Origin: Deltaproteobacteria bacterium
GTDB lineage: Bacteria; Desulfobacterota; DSM-4660; Desulfatiglandales; HGW-15
Assembly (NCBI GenBank): GCA_019308985.1
Contig: JAFDHB010000109.1
Location: forward strand, 5,174-17,257
Direction of reading: 5' to 3'
Length of the DNA stretch: 12,084 nucleotides
Part shown: one piece after another, positions 1-7,745 of the stretch
Layout of the letters: every line of letters starts with the position of its first letter
How positions within the stretch are numbered: position 1 is the stretch's first letter
Program-made: the position numbers and the translations under genes
Notes under the pieces: generated by a model
Database searches by the model: none
Told to the model about the DNA's origin: nothing
What the model saw: the letters and a program-made list of their open reading frames with translations, nothing else

Positions 1-1381
1 TGGTCTCCATTAATGCGAGCTGGGCATTACCCAGGATAGTGGTAAGGAGATTATTGAAGTCATGGGCCACACCCCCTGCGAGCCTCCCAATGGCCTCCAT
101 CTTCTGGGCCTGCCTGAGCTGCTCTTCCAGGCGGTTGTGCTCGGTCATGTCCTGAACAACGGAGATTATGACCTGTTCTCCCTCCAGCTCGATCAACTCG
201 GCATTGATGACCGTCTCCATAACATTACCCGTCCTGCCACGCAGTTTCGCCTCAAAATTACGCACCGAGCCCTTTTCCCTGAGCCTGGTGACAAACCGCT
301 TGCGATCTTCGGGGTCAACCCAGTGACCGACTTCTGCGGAAGTATGGCCGATGACCTCCTCCCTCTTGAAGCCCGTCATTTTGACAAATGCCTCGTTTAC
401 TTCCAGCAGCCGTCCCTCGTCTAACGTGCCCAGTATCACCCAGACAGGGGCATTATGGACGACCTTTCTGAACTTCTCTTCGCTCTTTCTCAGCTTCTCT
501 TCAGAAGCCCTCAATGCCTCCTCCCTGCGCCTCCTATCCTCTATTTCCTCCTTTAATTGCTGGGTGGTCGCTCTCAGTTCGCCGGTATGCTTGTTCACTT
601 CTTCCTGGAGATGGTAGTTGAAATTCCTCAGCCTTTCATCTGCCTCCCTCAGATGATCCATCATTTCGTTAAAGGCAGAACCAAGCTGGCCCAGCTCATC
701 CCTGGAGTCCATATCAATTCTTTTTGTCACAGATGGTCCTTGTTTTTTGACCTCCTGGATCAGGGAGACTAACTTGCCCAGGGGCCGTGTCACCCAAATT
801 GCTTGGGCCGCGATCAGGGAAATCACGGCGAGTAATAGAAAAACAAAAGTTACAAGGACTGAATAATTGACAATCCGGCTTACTTTATCGCGGATAATTG
901 CGGCAGGGAAACCCAGTCTGATAGTTGCAATGTGTTCCTTGTTATAGTTGAACACAGGGATATATGCTTCATAATATTCCTCTCCATTGTATTGATATTC
1001 TTCAATGCTGTTATTACCGCTCCCTATTGAACGGATGATAGCAGGATCAGTTACCTTCTTTCCCTGTTGAGCAGTGTCGTTGTGAAACAATATTCTGCCT
1101 CTAGGGTCTGTCACCATGGCGTAGGAGATAAGCTCGTGATTGTCCACAACATCTTGACACTCCTTCTCAAAGCCTAGTATATCTTCAAGGGGTATGCCAA
1201 GTTCCAATATCTCATTCAACTCGTAGGCTAAGTGATCGGCTATAACCATTGTCTCTGATTGGAGGGCTCTGCTGTACTCCCTCTTGAACTCTCTACTCCA
1301 AATAAGGGTGCTGGCACCACCAGCCAGGAGGGGGATGGAAATTGCAATCATAAGGATTTTGGCCCGTATGGAAACATTCAT
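1..1381 (-). CDS. PAS-containing sensor histidine kinase (3' end outside window)
   Basis: This is an inner-membrane sensor kinase open to the left edge, with 460 residues visible. In order I read a first membrane helix at about residues 8-28, an extracytoplasmic sensing region at about 30-172, a second helix at about 173-196 ([20 protein letters not shown]), and a HAMP linker at about 197-247 with [17 protein letters not shown] charged coiled coil follows to about 300, then a PAS domain at about 302-412 ending in [15 protein letters not shown]. The dimerisation/phosphoacceptor helix has [15 protein letters not shown] with H440 as the expected phosphorylated histidine. The [11 protein letters not shown] form is typical of hybrid or NtrB-like kinases. 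The ATPase domain and any receiver lie beyond the window. The ATG overlaps the stop of the upstream binding-protein gene (ATGA), with GGGAG 8 bases before it, so translation is probably coupled. I infer that the periplasmic domain senses the neighbouring binding protein; the ligand is unknown. Confidence 0.9.
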   Translation of the reverse strand, partial: MNVSIRAKILMIAISIPLLAGGASTLIWSREFKREYSRALQSETMVIADHLAYELNEILELGIPLEDILGFEKECQDVVDNHELISYAMVTDPRGRILFHNDTAQQGKKVTDPAIIRSIGSGNNSIEEYQYNGEEYYEAYIPVFNYNKEHIATIRLGFPAAIIRDKVSRIVNYSVLVTFVFLLLAVISLIAAQAIWVTRPLGKLVSLIQEVKKQGPSVTKRIDMDSRDELGQLGSAFNEMMDHLREADERLRNFNYHLQEEVNKHTGELRATTQQLKEEIEDRRRREEALRASEEKLRKSEEKFRKVVHNAPVWVILGTLDEGRLLEVNEAFVKMTGFKREEVIGHTSAEVGHWVDPEDRKRFVTRLREKGSVRNFEAKLRGRTGNVMETVINAELIELEGEQVIISVVQDMTEHNRLEEQLRQAQKMEAIGRLAGGVAHDFNNLLTTILGNAQLALMET

Positions 1382-2454
1382 TTCTCTTGCTCCCAGGCAA
1401 ACCTTGTGACTACCTGGACTGCCAGGAGTATACTGCTCGGGATCCTGATGCCGAGTTTTCTGGCCCTTGCCAGGCTTACTACCGGCTCGCCCTTTACTGT
1501 GGGTTTCATGACGTAACTAGGAGGACTCCTTCCCTCTGCGAGGATCCCGCGGGCTATTTTGCCTGCCGCCAGTCCTTGCTCATAACCGGATACGGTTACG
1601 GTGCACAAGGTTCCATAAGAAATACGATCCTTCCAGAAACTGAAGTCCGGAAGCCTGCTGTTCTCTGCCGTCCATCGTAACACCTTTGTATAGGGCACGT
1701 TGTTGCCGTCCTCATCCTTGTAAGTGAAAATACCCAGGAGGGCAACAGCGTCGACCTTGCCCTGATAATCCTCCATCCTTTGCTTGTATTCATCAAAGGT
1801 ATGAATCACGTCCCAACCGACAATTTTCACACCCGGGGGAAGTTGATCCAATCTTTGTCTCATCCTTTTCAAAACCCCTGCCCAGGTTGCACCGGTATCA
1901 ACTATCACCACAATTTTCCTCACTTCCGGGACAATCTTCTTTAATAAACTCACCGACGGGATAAAATGCTCCCCTTCTAATACACCCGTGATATTGCTGC
2001 TGCCGACAAAACCATATTGGTGGGGATCTCCATTAACCCCACTGAATACAAAGGGTATATCTCTATTGAGGTAGTACTTGGCAACGTATTCCTGGGCACT
2101 GTCGTCGGTTGTATAGACCAGGTCAGGCTTCCAGGTATCAATCAAACGCCTGGCTTCCCTCCCTGCCTCCTGGATCCATTCCTTGGAGCTTTTCCTCTTG
2201 GCATCCATTTGAAAGACCCTGTATTCTATATCCAGGTCTCGCAGGGCATATTTGAATCCCTTGAACTGGTCATCCGTCCACTTCCACGGCGAGTGATAGC
2301 TCATGATATGTAACACCTTCCATTTTTTCTGAAGAGATGAGACATCCTTCGCTCCTGCGGTCTGGGAAGGAGACATGAGAAGAATAATGGAGATAGAGAT
2401 CATCAGGACGTAAAGGACGCTTGTGATAATCTTGGTCTTTTCACCCTTTTCCAT
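1378..2454 (-). CDS. Periplasmic ABC-type substrate-binding protein, probable sensor partner of the kinase
   Basis: The protein has 358 residues. A signal peptide is clear: a lysine-rich start, a hydrophobic core at about 9-29, and a likely cleavage after A35 (TAGA before KDVSS). The mature part resembles the ABC_sub_bind family (PF04392, periplasmic-binding-protein fold). The first lobe opens with [19 protein letters not shown], followed by [13 protein letters not shown] and [12 protein letters not shown]. The second lobe carries [16 protein letters not shown], and the end contains [13 protein letters not shown], a typical tail. The start is supported by GGAGG (2461-2465 on the other strand) six bases before the ATG. 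The stop overlaps the kinase start by four bases. No permease or ATPase gene adjoins it, so a sensing role is more likely than transport. Family members bind varied small molecules, and I cannot name the ligand. Confidence 0.85.
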   Translation of the reverse strand: MEKGEKTKIITSVLYVLMISISIILLMSPSQTAGAKDVSSLQKKWKVLHIMSYHSPWKWTDDQFKGFKYALRDLDIEYRVFQMDAKRKSSKEWIQEAGREARRLIDTWKPDLVYTTDDSAQEYVAKYYLNRDIPFVFSGVNGDPHQYGFVGSSNITGVLEGEHFIPSVSLLKKIVPEVRKIVVIVDTGATWAGVLKRMRQRLDQLPPGVKIVGWDVIHTFDEYKQRMEDYQGKVDAVALLGIFTYKDEDGNNVPYTKVLRWTAENSRLPDFSFWKDRISYGTLCTVTVSGYEQGLAAGKIARGILAEGRSPPSYVMKPTVKGEPVVSLARARKLGIRIPSSILLAVQVVTRFAWEQEK

Positions 2455-2690
2455 GAGTTACCTCCAGTAGTATGGTTGCAGGCTTGGTTTCCGGAGTTTC
2501 CGGATATTTGCTCGGCGCGTTATGACCCCGGGGGCATTTTCGGACGAAGGAATGTGGAAGACAGGGAAGTAGTGTTAGAAAACTGAGATGTGTTTGTTGC
2601 TCTTGTTTCGGATCTTTACTCTGGCTCTTAATGTCGGGCATTTGGATCAAAGCAATTACACTCTTGCTCATTTGTGGATTTTAATATGTA

Positions 2691-2719
2691 ATTTTACCAA
2701 CATAGAGTTCATTGATCAA
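2691..2719 (-). promoter_or_regulatory. Candidate sigma70-type promoter for the binding protein-kinase pair
   Basis: On the minus strand TTGATC (2714-2719) is followed after exactly 17 bases by TAAAAT (2691-2696). This matches four of six bases of the -35 consensus and five of six of the -10. It would start transcription near 2684 and leave a leader of roughly 230 bases before the ATG at 2454. The leader holds no obvious terminator. The call rests on pattern alone. Confidence 0.4.
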
Positions 2720-2743
2720 GATTAAAGACAGGGAAAACACTAG

Positions 2744-3085
2744 ATTCCTAAGAGAGGCCTATCGTGCACAAGGATATCAAAGAATTATGTCAAGATAGAT
2801 GGCCCTTTCAAGGAGGGCTTTGGGGAAAACCAGGAGCGGGCTTCCAGGGAGACGATACAAAAGGAGGTGGTCGAGCTAGATATTGACATTGAATGCACCA
2901 GGGATTTTGTGGAGAGACTCTTGGGGGAATATACCCTCATGGTGAAGATCTCCTCTCCCTGTGAAAGGAGATTAGAGCTTTCCTATTCTCCTGCTCGGCA
3001 AAGGAACTTCCTGGCTTCTGACAGAGGTCTGAAGGGGCAGAGCCAAGTCCTCTCCTTTGCGGTCAGTTGCCGCCCTAAGTTATGA
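2744..3085 (+). pseudogene. Possible remnant of an unrecognised protein gene
   Basis: The stretch 2455-3203 has no clear gene. Within it one plus-strand frame stays open from just after a TAG at 2741 to a TGA at 3083. Its middle reads like real protein, for example IDGPFKEGFGENQERASRE and later LDIDIECTRDFVERLLGEY, and its codons look like those of the neighbours. There is no ATG in frame near the beginning; the first usable start is GTG at 2867, which lies inside an AAGGAGG run and so has no proper spacing. The last 30 or so residues look less protein-like. A hairpin (ATCTCCT/AGGAGAT, 2948-2972) lies within it. I do not recognise the family. It may be a decayed fragment or chance. Confidence 0.3.
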
Positions 3086-3112
3086 GAAGGCAAAGAAGTT
3101 GAGTAATGTGGC

Positions 3113-3141
3113 TTGATTTTACAGTGAACCAGCATTATTAT
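3113..3141 (+). promoter_or_regulatory. Candidate sigma70-type promoter for the HD-GYP gene
   Basis: TTGATT (3113-3118) and TATTAT (3136-3141) are separated by 17 bases. The match is four of six at -35 and five of six at -10. Transcription would begin near 3148, leaving a leader of about 55 bases before the start codon at 3204. The call rests on pattern only. Confidence 0.4.
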
Positions 3142-3160
3142 TTTGGCGCGGAATATTGGA

Positions 3161-3203
3161 AAGGAGGTATGGTATCCTAAAAGGATCTTGCTGCTACTGA
3201 ATC
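3161..3203 (+). promoter_or_regulatory. Leader of the HD-GYP gene with a misplaced Shine-Dalgarno, 3-codon ORF and small hairpin
   Basis: A strong ribosome-binding sequence, AAGGAGGT (3161-3168), lies 35 bases before the HD-GYP ATG. It is followed at once by ATG GTA TCC TAA (3169-3180). The bases ATCCT-AAA-AGGAT (3174-3186) can form a small hairpin. A TGA at 3198 rules out an earlier in-frame start for the HD-GYP gene, and the ATG at 3204 has only a weak, distant AAGGA. This could be translational control by a minimal leader or reinitiation, or simply a poor ribosome site. Confidence 0.25.
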
Positions 3204-4307
3204 ATGATTCGATTTACTGACCTAATAGACTTGGAGGCTAAGGCATATCAAGACAAGGATAGGGGCAGATGGGCCCCTGAGAGAGATATATCAAGGATCA
3301 AGAATGTAAAGGCCACTCAAGGAGATAACGGACCGAGCCTCAAGGAAATCTCCACTGGATCAGGGGATGGAAGAAAACTCGCAAAGGCCCAATCCCTTTA
3401 CAAGAAGCTCCTTGAAATGGCGAGGGAACAGGCTTTCAAGGTCCAGAAGGGACACAGACTGGACCCATCTGTAGCTCTTCCCTACCTCCGGTATTCGATC
3501 GAGAAGGGCCTGAACGATGATCTCTACAACTTTTTGGCCCTGGTTCACGGGGGAAGGGATGATCTTGCCGTCCATACGGTTGTGGTCACCTTTGCCAGCA
3601 TGAAGCTTGGAAAAGGCCTGGAATACGGTGACAGGAGGATCTTGGATTTAGGCCTTGCGGCATTCTATCAGAATGTGGGAATGTATAAGACTCCCCCGGA
3701 CATACTGGCCAAACAAGGTAGCCTTACTGAACGGGAGAAAAACTTCATAAGACAACATCCTGTAATCAGTCACGAGATTCTTTCGGCTGCCGGCGAAGAA
3801 TACGATTTCATCGCTGATATCGCCCTCCAGGTCCACGAGAGATTTGACGGCTCAGGCTACCCCTTCGGTCTGGCCGGAGAAGAGATCCTGGAGGAAGCGC
3901 TTGTCATAGGGCTGATGGATCAATACGTTGCCATGTGTAGTGACAGGCCCTACCCGAAGAGACTGATGCCAGCCGAGGCCGTGAAATCTATCCTGACAGG
4001 TGAAAGAAAATCAATCGCTCCATGGGTCTTGAAGGCCTTTCTTGAACAGATCACGCTCTTTCCCGTGGGCAGTCTCGTAAGATTGAACAATCAATATATC
4101 GGTCGGGTCATTTCCACCAATGAAAAAAACCCTTTCAGGCCTACGGTCGAATTACTATACGATAGTAACGGCGAAAAAATGAAGCTAACGGAAATAATAG
4201 ATCTGAATGTAACGCCCCTTTACTATATTCGGCAGGCCGTTGATGAGAGAGCGCTCCTAGCCAAGAAACCTTCAATCATTAGAAGGGCAAGATACAAGAG
4301 GTCCTAG
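3204..4307 (+). CDS. Degenerate HD-GYP domain protein, probably catalytically inactive
   Basis: This is a 367-residue cytoplasmic protein with no membrane segment. An N-terminal helical region (about 55-118) leads into an HD-GYP domain (about 119-282). The family hydrolyses cyclic di-GMP using a metal centre. Retained features are H124 (AVHTVVV), H185 (RQHPVISHEIL), HERFDGSGYP with H211 and the GYP at 218-220, D239 and RPYPKRL. The hallmark HD dyad, normally within ALLHDIGK, is here AAFYQNVGM, so H and D are replaced by Q156 and N157. The normal HHER is VHER. Loss of these ligands argues against phosphodiesterase activity; binding of cyclic di-GMP or a partner is possible. The C-terminus (FPVGSLVRLNNQYIGRVI, then a beta-rich tail) is the usual extension of such proteins. 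The start is the only ATG after an in-frame TGA at 3198. The gene stands alone and converges with the fad operon. Confidence 0.85.
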   Translation: MIRFTDLIDLEAKAYQDKDRGRWAPERDISRIKNVKATQGDNGPSLKEISTGSGDGRKLAKAQSLYKKLLEMAREQAFKVQKGHRLDPSVALPYLRYSIEKGLNDDLYNFLALVHGGRDDLAVHTVVVTFASMKLGKGLEYGDRRILDLGLAAFYQNVGMYKTPPDILAKQGSLTEREKNFIRQHPVISHEILSAAGEEYDFIADIALQVHERFDGSGYPFGLAGEEILEEALVIGLMDQYVAMCSDRPYPKRLMPAEAVKSILTGERKSIAPWVLKAFLEQITLFPVGSLVRLNNQYIGRVISTNEKNPFRPTVELLYDSNGEKMKLTEIIDLNVTPLYYIRQAVDERALLAKKPSIIRRARYKRS

Positions 4308-4439
4308 CCATAGATCCGAGGTTACAGGCCCGTCCTCCATCAACTCCTCTAGGAGCAGGCTCCTGCCTGAGATCAGTTTCCCAACGTCCTCCATCGATCC
4401 TTCGCGACTGAACCTCGCCCCTGCAAACCGCGCCCGCAC
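4308..4439. other. Short convergent intergenic region without a clear terminator
   Basis: The region lies between the 3' ends of the HD-GYP gene and fadE. It contains alternative small hairpins, CAGGC-TCCT-GCCTG (4356-4369) and GGAG-CAGG-CTCC (4352-4363), but neither is followed by a T run. On the minus strand a 55-codon frame begins with GTG right after the fadE stop (4439 down to 4272). It has no ribosome site of its own and runs into the HD-GYP gene, so I do not call it. Confidence 0.3.
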
Positions 4440-6233
4440 CTAAATCTTTGTGAGATGGTACCTTGCCACCGGAATGATACTGTCCGCTATCTCTCTCCTG
4501 AGGCTGATGGTATCAACGGGGGTATAGCGCGCCAGCTTTCTGAGGGCCATCAACCGGGTCCTCAGTTCCTCCCCCTCTGCAATGGCAGAAAAAATCCGCC
4601 TTGCCATGATATCCAGCCCCGGGAAGGTATCGTTTATAAAGGTCCGGCTGGCGGCAATGTGAATCCTTGAATTCTCCTCCCCATCCCTCCGAACCTTTTT
4701 CTGGGTCCTGAGCAGCACACTTTCCATGGAGAAAACGGCGATTATCATGTCCGCTATCAAGGCGACGATCTCTTGCTCGCTTGCAAGCCTTTCCATGTGT
4801 TTTTGGGCCGCTGCACCGGCGGCCAGGAGCGCGATTTTCTTGGCCATGGTGACCATCTTCTTTTCCCTGTCAAGGAGACCCTCCTCCTCGCCGAAATCCG
4901 GTCTCAGGCTGATCACTTCCCCCGCCACCTTCTTTATCTCCTCCAGCAGGGGAATCTCTCCCTTGAGCGCAGACCTCATGAGCATATCCACTATCAGGAG
5001 CCGGTTGATCTCGTTGGTTCCCTCCCATATGCGGTTTATCCTGGAATCCCTGTAGGCCGTCTCCACGGGGTTCCCCTGGATATATCCATAACCGCCCATA
5101 ATCTGTACGCACTCATCGGCCACGTAGTCCAGCACCTCTGAGCCGAACACCTTATTGACCGAACACTCCAGGGCATATTTCCTGAGGGCCTCACCCGTCT
5201 TCTTTCCTGCCTCCTCGCTCGATGGGTCGATGCCCTCAAGGGCCAGGTCCAGGAGTCCTGCTGTCCTATACACCATGCTTTCAGTTGCGTAGGTCCTGAT
5301 CGCCATCTCCGCGATCTTGTGCTTGATCAGGCCGAATTCGCATATGGGCTTGCCGAACTGGACCCTGTTCTTGGCATACTTCACCCCTTCCTGGATCAGC
5401 AACTTGCAACCGCCCAGCGCGCCTGCGCCCAACTTGTACCTTCCTACATTCAGGGTATTCAAGGCAACCACGTGACCCCTGCCCACTTCCCCCAGGACAT
5501 TCTCCACCGGCACCTTGACGTCCTGGAATATGACAGATCTGGTGGAACTGCCGTGCACACCCATCTTTTTCTCTTCCTCGTCCACTGAGACCCCATCCCA
5601 TTTGCGTTCAACGATGAAGCTCGTAAATTGCTTGCCGTCGACCTGCGCATAGGTTAGGAAGAGGTCTGCAAAACCCGCGTTGGAGATAAACTGCTTCTGG
5701 CCGTTAATGATGTAAAATTTCCCGTCAGCGGACAATACCGCCGTGGTCTCGGCGCTCAGGGCATCCGAACCGTGCCCGGGCTCGGTCAGGGCGTAGGCAC
5801 CGACTATTTCCCCTGATGCCAGGCCGGGGAGGTACTTTTTCTTCTGCTCCGGTGTCCCGAAGAACACGATCGGCAGGCTGCCGATTCCCGTTTGCACGCC
5901 ATAGGCCACAAAGAACCCGGATACACCCCGGCTGATGTATTCGGTAATGAGCGCGGAGCTGACCTTGTCCAGCTCGGAGCCCCCGTAGATCTCCGGCACA
6001 TCCGCACCCAGGAAACCCAGCTCCCCTGACTTCTTCAGGAGCTCCCTTACAAGGTCCGGATTCAACTCCTCGAGCTCCTCTCTCCTGGGCTCCAGTTCCT
6101 TGAGGCCGAATTCTTCGGCTGACTTGGCTATCAGCCGCTGATCCTGGGTAAAATCCTCCGGCGTAAAGACCTCTTCCGGCAGGGCGTCTACAATCAAGAA
6201 TTCCCCACCCTTGAATAGTTTCATCTCCGTCAT
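4440..6233 (-). CDS. fadE: Acyl-CoA dehydrogenase, FadE-like long form
   Basis: This is an FAD enzyme for the first step of beta-oxidation (acyl-CoA to trans-2-enoyl-CoA), passing electrons to electron-transfer flavoprotein. At 597 residues it matches the long class (B. subtilis FadE, mitochondrial VLCAD) rather than the usual 380-400. The N-terminal helical domain spans about 25-145. The beta domain has YALTEPGHGSDA (147-158) and MGVHGSSTRSVIFQDVKVP (224-242). The C-terminal helical domain has NRVQFGKPICEFGLIKHKIA and QIMGGYGYIQGNPVETAYRD. The expected catalytic base is E404 in RIWEGTNEINR. Residues beyond about 420 form the extra C-terminal helical domain of long members. AGGAG sits seven bases before the ATG. 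It begins 21 bases after the fadA stop and is the last gene of the operon. Chain-length preference cannot be read from the sequence. Confidence 0.95.
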   Translation of the reverse strand: MTEMKLFKGGEFLIVDALPEEVFTPEDFTQDQRLIAKSAEEFGLKELEPRREELEELNPDLVRELLKKSGELGFLGADVPEIYGGSELDKVSSALITEYISRGVSGFFVAYGVQTGIGSLPIVFFGTPEQKKKYLPGLASGEIVGAYALTEPGHGSDALSAETTAVLSADGKFYIINGQKQFISNAGFADLFLTYAQVDGKQFTSFIVERKWDGVSVDEEEKKMGVHGSSTRSVIFQDVKVPVENVLGEVGRGHVVALNTLNVGRYKLGAGALGGCKLLIQEGVKYAKNRVQFGKPICEFGLIKHKIAEMAIRTYATESMVYRTAGLLDLALEGIDPSSEEAGKKTGEALRKYALECSVNKVFGSEVLDYVADECVQIMGGYGYIQGNPVETAYRDSRINRIWEGTNEINRLLIVDMLMRSALKGEIPLLEEIKKVAGEVISLRPDFGEEEGLLDREKKMVTMAKKIALLAAGAAAQKHMERLASEQEIVALIADMIIAVFSMESVLLRTQKKVRRDGEENSRIHIAASRTFINDTFPGLDIMARRIFSAIAEGEELRTRLMALRKLARYTPVDTISLRREIADSIIPVARYHLTKI

Positions 6234-6254
6234 CTCGCTTCTCCTTTCAGGCTG

Positions 6255-7439
6255 TTATGCTCCCCGTTCAAAGATGGCCGCAGCCCCCATGCCGAAACCA
6301 ATGCACATGGACACCATCCCCCACCTGAGGTCCCTCTGCTCCATTTCATAAATGAGCTGGGTGGTCAACTTGGCACCGGTGCACCCCAGTGGGTGCCCAA
6401 GCGCAATGGCCCCGCCGTTTACATTGGTAATATCTTCATTGATACCCAGCTCCCTGATGCAGTATATGGCCTGGGCAGCAAAGGCCTCGTTCAACTCTAT
6501 GAGCTGCATCTGGTCCAGGCTCATGCCTGCCAGCCTCAGGACCTTGGGAATTGCAACCGCCGGACCAACTCCCATGTATTCCGGTGCGCAACCCTCCACT
6601 GCGTGGTACCTGAAGGAGGCCAAGGGCCTCAATCCCAACTCCCTTGCCTTTTCCCTGGACATGAGAACCACCCCGGCCGCTCCGTCGCTAGTCTGGGAAG
6701 AATTGCCTGCGGTGACCGTTCCGTTCTTCTTGAAGACAGGTTTGAGCTTTGAGAGGACTTCCTTGGTTGTCCCCGGCCTCACCCCTTCGTCCCTGTCAAA
6801 AACCTCCTCTCGGTGATCAAAACGGCCGTTGGGCAGCTCTACCTGTTTTCGTACCTTCAGAGGGACAGTCTGTTCCCTGAACCGCCCCGCGCTTACGGCT
6901 GCCTCCGCCCGTTGCTGGCTCCTTGCGGCAAACTCATCCTGTTCCTCCCTCGTTATCTGGAACTTTTCAGCCACGTTTTCCGCGGTCAGACCCATGCCGG
7001 TAAAGGCGCCCGGCCGCGTGTCCACGAGAGCAGGATTGGGGTAAAGCATATTGCCTCCCATGGGGATCTGGCTCATGCTTTCCACACCCCCGGCGACTAT
7101 CACGTCCGAGAAGCCGCACATGATCTTCTCTGCGCCTATTGCAATCGCCTGAAGCCCTGAAGAGCAAAACCTGTTGACCGTCATACCCGCTATCCTGTCC
7201 GGCCAGCCCAACGACATCACAAGGACCCTGCCCAGGTTGAGGCCCTGGGTATGTTCCGGGAAAGTACACCCTATGATCACGTCATCTATCAACTCCGGGG
7301 CGAGATCCCCCGCCCGCCTCAACAGATCTCTCAGGACCGCGGTACCCATCTCCTCTGGTCGAGTGTTTTTCAAGGTTCCCTTTGGGGCCTTTCCAACTGC
7401 GGTCCTGCAGGCAGCTACAATAACCGCTTCTCTCATCAT
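6255..7439 (-). CDS. fadA: Acetyl-CoA acyltransferase (3-ketoacyl-CoA thiolase), FadA-like
   Basis: The enzyme cleaves 3-ketoacyl-CoA with CoA to give acetyl-CoA and a shortened acyl-CoA, the last beta-oxidation step. It has 394 residues, normal for the thiolase family. The nucleophile is C92 in [27 protein letters not shown]349 in [16 protein letters not shown] and C379 in [13 protein letters not shown] complete the active site. The early [15 protein letters not shown] also fits. GGAGG lies five bases before the first of two consecutive ATG codons; the second (7436) has eight-base spacing and is equally possible. The gene lies 306 bases after fadN, a gap holding an inverted-repeat element, and 21 bases before fadE. 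A biosynthetic acetoacetyl-CoA thiolase is the alternative, but the operon favours degradation. Confidence 0.94.
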   Translation of the reverse strand: MMREAVIVAACRTAVGKAPKGTLKNTRPEEMGTAVLRDLLRRAGDLAPELIDDVIIGCTFPEHTQGLNLGRVLVMSLGWPDRIAGMTVNRFCSSGLQAIAIGAEKIMCGFSDVIVAGGVESMSQIPMGGNMLYPNPALVDTRPGAFTGMGLTAENVAEKFQITREEQDEFAARSQQRAEAAVSAGRFREQTVPLKVRKQVELPNGRFDHREEVFDRDEGVRPGTTKEVLSKLKPVFKKNGTVTAGNSSQTSDGAAGVVLMSREKARELGLRPLASFRYHAVEGCAPEYMGVGPAVAIPKVLRLAGMSLDQMQLIELNEAFAAQAIYCIRELGINEDITNVNGGAIALGHPLGCTGAKLTTQLIYEMEQRDLRWGMVSMCIGFGMGAAAIFERGA

Positions 7440-7577
7440 GATTCCCTCCGATTACTTACCTTGGAAATGGCCTTAAAAACCCTCCAACCATGCCTCGGTA
7501 GCCGATGAAATCTAAGACACTCCTGTTCCTGCGGGCATCTGGCTCCCTGTTGGAATCTTCCTGCGCAGCGCCCATGG

Positions 7578-7734
7578 TTGACGAACTCGTAGAAAGTCGG
7601 AATTGTGATGGCAAAGTAAAAAGCTTCAAGTTCAAGGCGCGCGAACCTCGTGTGATGAGGCGTACTGAGCGTACGCCGCAATCACAACGAGATGAAGCGC
7701 AACGCAGAAATTGGACTTTTTACGAAGCCATCAA
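7578..7734. repeat. 157-bp MITE-like inverted-repeat element inside the fad operon
   Basis: The two 21-base ends are imperfect inverted repeats, identical at 16 of 21 positions: CTCGTAGAAAGTC on the left and, on the opposite strand at the right, TTCGTAAAAAGTC, both led by TTGA. At the centre is a perfect hairpin, GGCGTAC-TGAGC-GTACGCC (7659-7677). It is extended outward by TGTGAT/ATCACA (7651-7656 and 7681-7686) and by CTCG/CGAG. The element begins 11 bases after the fadN stop in the direction of transcription. I recall very similar sequences as repeated intergenic elements of deltaproteobacterial genomes; this is from memory. It could act as an mRNA stabilising or attenuating hairpin, or be a non-autonomous transposable element. 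The rest of the fadN-fadA gap (7440-7577) shows only the fadA ribosome site and no convincing promoter. Confidence 0.7.
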
Positions 7735-7745
7735 GTTTCATCGCT

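Noticed and set aside
62..772. Three overlapping plus-strand open frames
   Set aside because: They are antisense shadows of the histidine kinase, whose HAMP, PAS and phosphoacceptor motifs are continuous on the minus strand.
2441..2671. 76-codon minus-strand open frame overlapping the binding-protein start
   Set aside because: It has no ribosome site, has low-complexity composition, and overlaps the well-supported start at 2454.
4352..4369. Possible bidirectional terminator between the HD-GYP gene and fadE
   Set aside because: The stems are only 4-5 base pairs and no T run follows in either direction.
4272..4439. 55-codon minus-strand frame starting with GTG right after the fadE stop
   Set aside because: It has no ribosome-binding site or family match, and its end lies antisense within the HD-GYP gene.
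7436..7681. 81-codon minus-strand open frame between fadN and fadA
   Set aside because: About half of it is the translated inverted-repeat element (EAFYFAITIPTFYEF). It starts within the element's hairpin and ends at the fadA start. It is a repeat artefact.
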